Positions 1 through 6,434 of a DNA stretch of 12,880 nt are shown piece after piece (the stretch's first letter is position 1; each line of letters begins with the position of its first letter). The stretch is from Bacteroidales bacterium. Lineage in GTDB: Bacteria > Bacteroidota > Bacteroidia > Bacteroidales > UBA932. The notes beneath the pieces are model-generated. The model saw only the letters and a list, made by a program, of their open reading frames with translations. It was not told the DNA's origin and searched no databases. The stretch is from contig SFNZ01000050.1 in NCBI GenBank assembly GCA_004552615.1, positions 1 through 12,880 on the forward strand, read 5' to 3'. Both the position numbers and the translations under genes were made by a program.

Positions 1-150
1 TGAGACCGTGGCGATGTCACCGTACCGTTTCGTCTGGAAAACAGCATTGGATGCCTGGGCCCAGGCATCCAATACCATAAATCCTGCATTGTGTCTGGTA
101 TCCGCATATTCCGGCCCTATGTTGCCGAGTCCAGCTACCAGATAATTCAT
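1..150 (-). CDS. pth: Peptidyl-tRNA hydrolase, N-terminal part (cut by window edge)
   Basis: Peptidyl-tRNA hydrolase cleaves the ester bond of peptidyl-tRNAs dropped from ribosomes and so recycles tRNA in the cytoplasm. Only the first 50 codons are visible; the rest lies beyond the left edge. The translation begins MNYLVAGLGNIGPEY and continues with TRHNAGFMVLDA, the characteristic Pth N-terminus. N10 and H20 sit where the family has its substrate-contacting Asn and catalytic His. The ATG at 150 is the natural start, because the family begins only a few residues before the GLGN motif. The gene lies 26 bp downstream of rplY in the same direction, the common bacterial rplY-pth pair, and probably shares its promoter. 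A 28-bp perfect palindrome spans codons 26-35. No frameshift is seen in the visible part. The family assignment is firm. Confidence 0.93.
   Translation of the reverse strand, partial: MNYLVAGLGNIGPEYADTRHNAGFMVLDAWAQASNAVFQTKRYGDIATVS
46..73. repeat. 28-bp perfect palindrome inside pth
   Basis: Two 14-bp arms, ATTGGATGCCTGGG and its exact reverse complement, meet with no spacer. The palindrome lies within pth coding sequence (codons 26-35, residues V-L-D-A-W-A-Q-A-S-N), and the reading frame passes through it intact. The next flanking bases (C at 45, A at 74) do not pair. In RNA the central few bases would have to open into a loop, leaving a stem of about 12 bp. Whether it has a function is unknown. 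Confidence 0.95.
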
Positions 151-176
151 GATGCTGTAAGTTTCCCGTTAAGAAA

Positions 177-740
177 TTAGTTGGACTTTGCCTGACGGGT
201 TGCCTTCACGGTGCAGAGGATAGTGGTCTTAGGCGAGATGACGGTGATATTGTCATATTTGAGGTCGCCTGCAACGATTCTCTTGCCGATCTGGAGAGCG
301 TCGATGTTGATGACGAGGTTGTCAGGAAGGTCTTTCATGAGAGCGCTCACGCGTACCTTGCGGCAGAGACCTACGAACTTACCACCGGCACGTACACCTT
401 CTGCATGTCCTTCGAAGTTGATAGGAACGTCGATGGCGATAGGGCTCTCCTCGTTGACAGCGAGGAAGTCCACGTGGAGGCAGATGTCCTCGATCGGGTG
501 GAACTGGAGCTCGTGGAGAACTGCAGTATATTTCTGGCCGTTGTCAAGGTTGATGTCTACGATATAGGAAGCCGGAACGTGGGTGAGTCCCTTGAGCTCT
601 TTTGCAGATACTGTGAAGAGGATGTTCTCCATGCCGAGTCCGTAAAGGTTGCATGGTACGAGACCTTCTTTGCGGAGAGCTTTGATCGTGGCCTTGTTTC
701 CGACAGTGCGGATCTTGCCGTTCAATTCGAAATGTTTCAT
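177..740 (-). CDS. rplY: 50S ribosomal protein L25 / general stress protein Ctc
   Basis: This protein binds 5S rRNA in the large ribosomal subunit; the long Ctc/TL5 form has an N-terminal L25 domain plus a C-terminal beta domain. The product is 187 residues, the usual size of the two-domain form. The L25 part spans about residues 1-95, with the segment LRKEGLVPCNLYG (22-34) and the HPIEDICLHVDFL stretch (81-93). The C-terminal TL5 domain covers about 96-187 and includes INFEGHAEGVRAGGK (107-121). The ATG at 740 follows an A-rich stretch with no adjacent Shine-Dalgarno sequence, as is common in Bacteroidota. A Bacteroides-type promoter lies about 95 bp upstream and the leader can form two hairpins. 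pth follows after 26 bp, so the two are probably one translation-related transcript. Confidence 0.95.
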   Translation of the reverse strand: MKHFELNGKIRTVGNKATIKALRKEGLVPCNLYGLGMENILFTVSAKELKGLTHVPASYIVDINLDNGQKYTAVLHELQFHPIEDICLHVDFLAVNEESPIAIDVPINFEGHAEGVRAGGKFVGLCRKVRVSALMKDLPDNLVINIDALQIGKRIVAGDLKYDNITVISPKTTILCTVKATRQAKSN

Positions 741-770
741 TGTGTTTGTTTGTTTAAAATGTGTTACTCA

Positions 771-816
771 GTCCTCCGTCCGGAGGACCCCATTGCACCA
801 AAAGCCCTGTGGCTTT
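771..816 (-). promoter_or_regulatory. Structured rplY leader with two hairpins
   Basis: The predicted 5' leader contains two inverted repeats. One (801-816) pairs AAAGCC with GGCTTT around a 4-nt loop and is followed on the minus strand by a short T run. The other (771-788) pairs GTCCTCC with GGAGGAC around a GGAC loop. Both lie downstream of the likely transcription start, so they belong to the rplY mRNA and also to any read-through from the sulfatase gene. The first could be a weak terminator for the sulfatase transcript, but the T run is only four bases. A regulatory role for L25 synthesis is a guess. Confidence 0.45.
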
Positions 817-834
817 GTTTTGGAAATGCGGGCG

Positions 835-865
835 CAAAGATACTATCTTTCTGTCAATTATCAAA
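835..865 (-). promoter_or_regulatory. Bacteroidota-type promoter for rplY-pth
   Basis: Read on the minus strand, TTTG (865-862) is followed by exactly 19 nt and then TATCTTTG (842-835). This matches the primary sigma factor consensus of Bacteroides (TTTG at -33, TAnnTTTG at -7, spacing about 19-21). Transcription should start near 830, giving a leader of about 90 nt before the rplY ATG. The -33 element and the 3' coding end of the upstream sulfatase gene (stop at 854-856) overlap. Both boxes and their spacing are seen directly; the start site is inferred. Confidence 0.75.
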
Positions 866-2386
866 TACTTTCGGTATCTCCATCTGAAATTTCTCCACTT
901 CAGGATTGGCGTCCTCGTGGCTTTCATGGACCACCTTCCACATCTTCTCCACAATCTCCGGATGCTCTGCTGAGAGGTCGGTCGTCTCCTGAGGGTCGTC
1001 CTTCAGATTGTAGAGTTCCATCCTGGTGTTGCCTTTGCGGATATTCAGTACGATACCTTTCCAGTCTCCCATGCGGACTGCCACCCAGCCTTTGCCGCCA
1101 GGGAATTCCCAATAAAGGGCCTCGTGGTCTGCAGCATCCTTTCCGTATAGTACCGGGGCGAACGAAACCCCGTCATTTCCAGGAGCTTCCACTCCTGCTA
1201 TATCAGCCAGCGTAGGCATCAGGTCGGCGAAACTGGAGATTCTGCTGACGGTCCGTCCCTGTGTGGAACCTCCCTGGCAGACTATGAACGGCATCCTTAT
1301 GCCTCCTTCCCGGAGAGAGGATTTGCCCCAGCCGGCACAGCACCTGAAAGGTCCGCCGCTGTTGAAATATTCCATAGGGGAATTGCCGTTGCTGGCAGGG
1401 CCGTTGTCGGAGGAGACGATGAATATCGTGTTCTTCCAGACCCCGAGTTCCTTCAGTTTTGCCACAAGTCGGCCCACCTGGGTGTCGATGTGGGTGACCA
1501 TTGCAGCGTATGTGGCATGAGGATATCTGTTGGGCAGATACATGCCCGGATTGGTGCAAGGCTCCTCGTCCCCGAGTTTGTTCACGTAATACATCACTTC
1601 ATCCATCGGGGCCTGTACTGCGCTGTGAGGCACGGTCGTGGTCCACATCACGAAGAACGGGGATGAAGCATTGTCCTCCACGAATTTCTCTATCTTGTCG
1701 TACATCAGGTCGCAGCTGTAATGTTTCCCTCCGTACTGTTCATAGCTTGCCGCGTCATATTTGTCAAGGCTGTCCGGCAGGCTGCAACCCTGGACTACAA
1801 GGTCATTGCCGGTCCGGATGCGCTCCCCGTTCTCCCAAAGTTCCACGGGATAATAGGAGTGGGCGAGTGCCTGGCAGTTGAATCCGTAGAAATAGTCGAA
1901 TCCCATCGTGTTCGGGACCGAGCCGCTTTCAGGGAATCCAAGTCCCCATTTGCCCACCATTGCCGTCTTGTATCCGGCCTTCTGCATCATTGTCCCGATG
2001 GTTTCAGTGCCAGGCTCGAGAGGGAACTGGCCCTGTGCGTCAGGATTAAGGAACACGCCGTTCCATCCGAGATTGTCGGTCGGGACATAGTGCTCCTCGT
2101 TGTTGCGTATCTGGCTGTGTCCCATGTGCCTGCCGGTCATGAGGCAGCATCTGGAAGGGGACGATAGCGGGGCTGCGGAATACATGTCCGTGAAAATGAG
2201 CCCCTGTGCGGCGAGAGCGTCAATGTTGGGCGTCTCGATCTTCTCCTGCCCGTAACATCCGAGATCCCCGTATCCGAGGTCGTCGAAGAGCAGGAACACG
2301 ATGTTCGGCTTCTCCGCTTTCCTTCCCGTGCATGCGCAGGCGGAAAGAGCGGCGGCCGCAGTCAACAATTTGAAAGTAGTGTTCAT
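854..2386 (-). CDS. S1-family sulfatase, Ser-type, predicted lipoprotein
   Basis: This is a formylglycine-dependent sulfatase that hydrolyses sulfate esters, in Bacteroidota usually on host or algal glycans. The 510-residue product is full length for the family. It opens with a lipoprotein signal peptide (hydrophobic stretch, lipobox LSAC with Cys at 17), so it is likely membrane-anchored and faces the periplasm or the outside. Metal-binding Asp35-Asp36 lie in LLFDDLGYGD. The activation motif is S75-S-P-S-R79, with Ser in place of the more common Cys, so maturation should need a radical-SAM anaerobic sulfatase-maturing enzyme, not seen here. D327-N328 form the second metal site and H254 lies in VPHSAVQAP. 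The usual GKWHLG motif reads GKWGLG (145-150), a variant I recall from one Bacteroides sulfatase subgroup. A C-terminal subdomain with LYNLKDDPQET follows. The gene starts 12 bp after ettA. The sulfated substrate cannot be predicted. Confidence 0.92.
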   Translation of the reverse strand: MNTTFKLLTAAAALSACACTGRKAEKPNIVFLLFDDLGYGDLGCYGQEKIETPNIDALAAQGLIFTDMYSAAPLSSPSRCCLMTGRHMGHSQIRNNEEHYVPTDNLGWNGVFLNPDAQGQFPLEPGTETIGTMMQKAGYKTAMVGKWGLGFPESGSVPNTMGFDYFYGFNCQALAHSYYPVELWENGERIRTGNDLVVQGCSLPDSLDKYDAASYEQYGGKHYSCDLMYDKIEKFVEDNASSPFFVMWTTTVPHSAVQAPMDEVMYYVNKLGDEEPCTNPGMYLPNRYPHATYAAMVTHIDTQVGRLVAKLKELGVWKNTIFIVSSDNGPASNGNSPMEYFNSGGPFRCCAGWGKSSLREGGIRMPFIVCQGGSTQGRTVSRISSFADLMPTLADIAGVEAPGNDGVSFAPVLYGKDAADHEALYWEFPGGKGWVAVRMGDWKGIVLNIRKGNTRMELYNLKDDPQETTDLSAEHPEIVEKMWKVVHESHEDANPEVEKFQMEIPKVFDN

Positions 2387-2398
2387 GGTAATGGCGGA

Positions 2399-4075
2399 TT
2401 ATTCCATAAGTTTCTTGTATTTGAAGCGCTTAGGCTCCTCATTGCCGAGGCGCATCTTCTTGTTGGCTTCGTATTCGGAGTAGGTTCCTTCGAAGAAATA
2501 TACGGAGGAGTTACCTTCGAATGCAAGGATATGCGTGGCTATACGGTCGAGGAACCATCGGTCGTGAGATACTACCACCGCGCATCCGGCGAAATTCTCA
2601 AGACCTTCCTCAAGTGCACGTATCGTATTGACATCCACGTCGTTGGTAGGCTCGTCGAGAAGCAGGACATTGCCTTCGTCCTTCAGTGTCAACGCGAGGT
2701 GGAGCCTGTTGCGCTCACCTCCCGAGAGGATTCCGCATTTCTTCTCCTGGTCGGAGCCGGTGAAATTGAACCTCGACACGTATGCCCTCGCGTTCACGTC
2801 GCGCTTCCCGAGCTTGATCCAGTCGAATCCGTCCGAAATGGTCTCGAACACCGTCTTGTCCGGGTCGATGCTCTTGTGCTGCTGATCCACGTATGCCAGC
2901 TTGACGGTCTCCCCGATGGTGATTTCTCCGCTGTCCGGCTGCTCGTGGCCCATTATGAGGCGGAAGAGTGTGGTCTTGCCGGCTCCGTTAGGTCCGATTA
3001 CGCCGACAATGCCTGCAGGAGGAAGCATGAACGAGAGATGCTCGAAGAGAAGCTTGTCCCCGTATCCCTTGGAAACGTCCTTGAACTCAATGACTTTGTT
3101 GCCGAGCTTCGGTCCGTCCGGGATGTATATTTCGAGATTGGCCTCCTTCTCCTTGCTGTCCTGGCTTGCGAGTTTCTCGTATGCTCCGAGCCTTGCCTTT
3201 GATTTCGCGTGACGGGCTTTAGGTGCCATCCTGACCCATTCCAGCTCCCTCTCGAGAGTCTTGCGGCGTTTGCTCTCCTGTTTCTCCTCCATTGCAAGCC
3301 TTCTGGTCTTCTGGTCGAGCCATGAGGAATAATTGCCTTTCCACGGAATTCCTTCACCCCTGTCGAGTTCAAGAATCCATCCGGCAACGTCATCGAGGAA
3401 ATATCTGTCGTGGGTGACTGCAATGACGGTTCCCTTGTATTGCTGCAAATGCGCCTCGAGCCACTGGATACTTTCTGTATCAAGGTGGTTGGTAGGCTCG
3501 TCGAGGAGCAGGACGTCAGGCTGGCGGAGCAGCAGTCGGCACAGGGCAACCCTTCTTCTCTCGCCTCCGCTGAGGGTGGCAATCTTCGCATCGGAAGGCG
3601 GGCACTGGAGTGCGTCCATGGCCCTCTCCAGCTTCGCGTCAATCTCCCATCCTCCGCAATGCTCTATCTTCTCGGTGAGCTCTCCCTGCCTCTCTATCAA
3701 TGCGTTCATGGTGTCGTCGTCCATCGGTTCGCAGAACTTGAGATTGACCTCCTCGTATTCCTTGAGCAGGTCCATGACTTCCTGCACACCTTCCTGCACG
3801 ACCTCTATCACTGTCTTGTCCGGGTCCATCTGGGGCTCCTGCTCCAGATAGCCTACAGTATATCCCGGAGCCCAGACCACTTCTCCCTGGTAGCTCTTCT
3901 CCACTCCTGCGATTATTTTCATCAACGTGGATTTTCCGGAGCCGTTCAGACCGATGATGCCTATCTTGGCCCCGTAAAAGAATGAGAGACAGATGTCCTT
4001 CAATATTACTCTGTTGCTTGACGGGAGGACCTTTCCCACCCGGTTCATCGAAAAGATGATCTTCTCGTCTGCCAT
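2399..4075 (-). CDS. ettA: Energy-dependent translational throttle protein EttA (ABC-F ATPase)
   Basis: EttA is a cytoplasmic ABC-F protein that binds the ribosomal E site and, in E. coli, gates entry into elongation according to ATP/ADP ratio. The 558-residue length matches the family. The N-terminus (MNRVGKVLPSSNRVILKDI) is the typical EttA opening. The first ATPase domain has Walker A GLNGSGKST (42-50), signature LSGGE (168-172) and Walker B LLLDEPT (189-195) with E193. An arm subdomain lies at about 95-140, and the charged linker at about 243-320 contains a Lys/Arg-rich part (MAPKARHAKSKAR). The second domain has Walker A GPNGAGKTT (361-369), LSGGE (450-454) and LLLDEPT (471-477) with E475. 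There are no membrane segments, so it is not a transporter. It sits 26 bp after the Stealth gene and 12 bp before the sulfatase. All ATPase motifs are intact. Confidence 0.96.
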   Translation of the reverse strand: MADEKIIFSMNRVGKVLPSSNRVILKDICLSFFYGAKIGIIGLNGSGKSTLMKIIAGVEKSYQGEVVWAPGYTVGYLEQEPQMDPDKTVIEVVQEGVQEVMDLLKEYEEVNLKFCEPMDDDTMNALIERQGELTEKIEHCGGWEIDAKLERAMDALQCPPSDAKIATLSGGERRRVALCRLLLRQPDVLLLDEPTNHLDTESIQWLEAHLQQYKGTVIAVTHDRYFLDDVAGWILELDRGEGIPWKGNYSSWLDQKTRRLAMEEKQESKRRKTLERELEWVRMAPKARHAKSKARLGAYEKLASQDSKEKEANLEIYIPDGPKLGNKVIEFKDVSKGYGDKLLFEHLSFMLPPAGIVGVIGPNGAGKTTLFRLIMGHEQPDSGEITIGETVKLAYVDQQHKSIDPDKTVFETISDGFDWIKLGKRDVNARAYVSRFNFTGSDQEKKCGILSGGERNRLHLALTLKDEGNVLLLDEPTNDVDVNTIRALEEGLENFAGCAVVVSHDRWFLDRIATHILAFEGNSSVYFFEGTYSEYEANKKMRLGNEEPKRFKYKKLME

Positions 4076-4101
4076 AATGATTCTGTTTTATGTTGATTTA
4101 C

Positions 4102-5097
4102 TTATAGTTCGAATGATGATTTCTCCGGAAGGATGCTCTCGAACGCGTCGCGGAGCTCCGTCATCACTTTCTCGTAATTGCGGATATGCACGCTGTCATT
4201 AATGCATACCAGCTTGTATTTCTGTTCGCGGATGGCCTTCACGGCCTGCCACGGCTTGACCATCAGCGGGAACATCTTCGTGTCCTTGTATGTATTGTAA
4301 GGCTCGAACCATGACCTGCATATCTGCCATGCCCTGAACAGTTCCTGAGTATAGTCTGACTCGTGCCTGAACTGGTGCGCTGACACTTCGAGAAGCTTGT
4401 CCCCTGCATAGTCCCATACCTCCTCGAAAGAGCTCTTGAGGTAAGGCTGGGCATTGTGCGGCACCACGAGGGTGATGAATTTGCCGTAGGCCGACAGCAG
4501 CCTTGTCAGGCGAGACTTGGAACCGTACTCGGGACTGAACCATTTATCCCTGTCCCTGCGGAGTATTTCCTTTTTGTCGAATCTCTCGTTGATGATTCTG
4601 ATATTGTTTTCCAACAGTTTGGACCACAGGCTCATGCCGCTGTTGAAACGGAATGCGGCAATATCCTGCGGCAGCCCGTTCTCTGCGAAAAATCTTGTCG
4701 GAGGGGTAGGGGAGGTCAGGTAGAAGTCATCGTTGAAATATACGAATCTGTCCGAAATCCCCGGAATACGGTGCAGGTACAATTCGATTATCGAGGAATT
4801 GAAGGTAGGCAGGAAACGCTCCGGTATGTAATCCTTGTGCGAGATCAGTTTCAGCTTGGGGTTCGACGTGTCGAGCCATTCCGGTTTCTGCCCGCATGTG
4901 ACGAAATACACGTTTCTCACCCACGGGGCGAATTTCTCGACGCCCCTGAACCAGTATTTGAGGAATCCGTAATCCCTGAACCTGGCTTCGGAATATTGGT
5001 TCTTGGAATTGTCGATTAGTCCCTTGGCCTTGGCGAAACTCTGTTTCCACTCAGGGTCGTTCATGTCGACCCACGTTACCACGAAATCAATATCCAT
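4102..5097 (-). CDS. Stealth-family sugar-phosphate transferase
   Basis: Stealth proteins are related to the animal GlcNAc-1-phosphotransferase GNPTAB. In bacteria they transfer hexose-1-phosphate groups, typically while building capsule or other cell-surface polysaccharides. All four conserved regions can be recognised (numbering from the chosen start): CR1 IDFVVTWVD (3-11); CR2 from RDYGFLKYWFRGVEKF (about 42) through FVYFNDDFYL (118-127), including the Asp pair D123-D124; CR3 from PHNAQPY (213-219); and CR4 around KLVCINDS (295-302). I chose the ATG at 5097, which gives 331 residues, because it puts CR1 at the N-terminus as in relatives and has AAAGGAG close upstream. An in-frame ATG at 5115 would add six residues and overlap the desulfidase stop. 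No signal peptide or membrane segment is seen, so it is presumably cytoplasmic. Donor and acceptor are unknown. Confidence 0.88.
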   Translation of the reverse strand: MDIDFVVTWVDMNDPEWKQSFAKAKGLIDNSKNQYSEARFRDYGFLKYWFRGVEKFAPWVRNVYFVTCGQKPEWLDTSNPKLKLISHKDYIPERFLPTFNSSIIELYLHRIPGISDRFVYFNDDFYLTSPTPPTRFFAENGLPQDIAAFRFNSGMSLWSKLLENNIRIINERFDKKEILRRDRDKWFSPEYGSKSRLTRLLSAYGKFITLVVPHNAQPYLKSSFEEVWDYAGDKLLEVSAHQFRHESDYTQELFRAWQICRSWFEPYNTYKDTKMFPLMVKPWQAVKAIREQKYKLVCINDSVHIRNYEKVMTELRDAFESILPEKSSFEL

Positions 5098-5105
5098 ATT
5101 CTCCT

Positions 5106-6425
5106 TTATTTGCATACCATTATTTTCTGAATGAGGTTGTCCGCAATCTCCATTCCGGAGGAACCGATACTGCCGAGATTGCTTATGGTCTTCTCAATGT
5201 CCCTGTCAATGATGCCGTCCGTCTCGCATACGCAGATTCCCTTGAGGGCCAGCACCGCGGACTGGATGGAACTGGACACTCCGGAGGCCACCTTCATGGC
5301 GCAGCCCACCTTGGCCCCGTCGCATACCATTCCGGTGATGTTTCCGACCATGTTCTTGATGGCTGCGCATATTTCAGGATATCTCCCGCCTTTCAGCCAT
5401 ACGAGACCGCAGGACGATCCGGTAGAGGCCACCACGCAACCGCACAGGGCGGAAAGCCTTCCGAGATATCCTTTTATGTGAATGGCAATCAAGTTGCTCA
5501 ATATCAGTGCTCTGGCGAGGTCTTCGTCACTCGTGCCGTGCTTAAGGGCGAAGGCTATCACGGGCATGCTGACGGTGATTCCCTGGTTTCCGCTGCCGGA
5601 ATTGCTCATGGCCGGCAGGGTGCATCCTGCCATCCTCGCGTCCGAGGCGGCCGCAGTCATGGCCATCGCGTAGGTCAGGAAATCATTTCCGAAGACTTCC
5701 TCCGTGTTGGACAATATCGTCTTCCCGACTTTCAGCCCGTAATCTCCCCGGAGACCTTCCTCCGCTAGGGCGAGGTTCAATGTCCTGTCCTCGAGAATGA
5801 ATCTTATGTCCTCGAATGCGACATTTTCGGCAAATTCGCATATTTCCTTGACAGTCAGATGATAGTCGAGGGTGTCGCGCTCGTCTTCAGACTGGGCTCC
5901 CGTGTCGTGGTTTCCGTGCCTTGCACATTCTGTGGCTCCGTCCACTGAAGTCTCCACGATCCTGTCATGCATGTCCTCTATCACGGCACAGGCAGAATGT
6001 CCGCATGCCTCCACCGTCGCCTTCACGTAAAGCTTGTGGCAGGTCTTGGCAATGGAAATCCATACGTGTCCTTCATCCACGAGTTTCCTTGCAGCCGCCA
6101 CGGCTTCGTCAGAAAGGTCCTTCAGTACCTCTAGCCCGTATGAGGCATTGCCGCAGGCAGCTCCCAATGCCGCTGCGATGCGGAGTCCTATCATTCCTGT
6201 CCCCGGGATGCCGACCCCCATTCCGTTCTTGAGAATGTTGCCGCTCACCTCCACCTCTATATGTAATGAACTGTCCTTGCGTATCCCGCAGTCAGGGCAC
6301 CTGCCTTCCAGCAGTTCCGCAGCCTTGGCTACCGCAAGTGCCACGGCCACCGGTTCCGTACAACCGAGGGCAGGCTTCACTTCCCTGTGGATCAAACCTA
6401 TGATTTCAGATTCTCTTGCTGTCAT
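5106..6425 (-). CDS. L-cysteine desulfidase / UPF0597 (CyuA-YhaM family) protein
   Basis: Characterised members are oxygen-sensitive iron-sulfur enzymes that split L-cysteine into pyruvate, ammonia and hydrogen sulfide; the fold is related to the alpha chain of serine dehydratase, and automated annotation often uses that name. The 439-residue length is typical. Diagnostic segments are EVKPALGCTEPVAVA (15-29) with C22, SGNILKNGMGVGIPGTG (61-77), the loop MSNSGSGNQG (273-282), and a Cys-rich C-terminal part with C328, C330, C339, C368 and C375. C22 and some of these C-terminal Cys are candidates for cluster ligands. The protein is cytoplasmic with no signal peptide. It starts 9 bp after the amidase stop and runs up to the Stealth start. 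Cysteine desulfidase activity is the best guess, but family members with other dehydratase substrates cannot be excluded. Confidence 0.87.
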   Translation of the reverse strand: MTARESEIIGLIHREVKPALGCTEPVAVALAVAKAAELLEGRCPDCGIRKDSSLHIEVEVSGNILKNGMGVGIPGTGMIGLRIAAALGAACGNASYGLEVLKDLSDEAVAAARKLVDEGHVWISIAKTCHKLYVKATVEACGHSACAVIEDMHDRIVETSVDGATECARHGNHDTGAQSEDERDTLDYHLTVKEICEFAENVAFEDIRFILEDRTLNLALAEEGLRGDYGLKVGKTILSNTEEVFGNDFLTYAMAMTAAASDARMAGCTLPAMSNSGSGNQGITVSMPVIAFALKHGTSDEDLARALILSNLIAIHIKGYLGRLSALCGCVVASTGSSCGLVWLKGGRYPEICAAIKNMVGNITGMVCDGAKVGCAMKVASGVSSSIQSAVLALKGICVCETDGIIDRDIEKTISNLGSIGSSGMEIADNLIQKIMVCK

Positions 6426-6434
6426 GCCAATGTG

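Noticed and set aside
801..816. Strong intrinsic terminator after the sulfatase gene.
   Set aside because: The stem is only 6 bp and mostly A/T at its base, with a T run of four, and it lies downstream of the predicted rplY start. It is kept only as a leader hairpin with possible weak terminator function.
405..1215. Plus-strand open frames of 160 and 188 codons over rplY and the sulfatase 3' end.
   Set aside because: They overlap well-supported minus-strand genes in other frames, show no recognisable domains, and have the composition of antisense shadows.
2531..3985. Several long plus-strand frames (up to 223 codons) across ettA.
   Set aside because: The minus-strand frame encodes every ABC-F motif intact; the plus-strand peptides are low-complexity shadows.
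6393..6400. A TAnnTTTG match on the minus strand near the desulfidase start.
   Set aside because: It lies inside the coding region, downstream of the start codon, so it cannot drive that gene.
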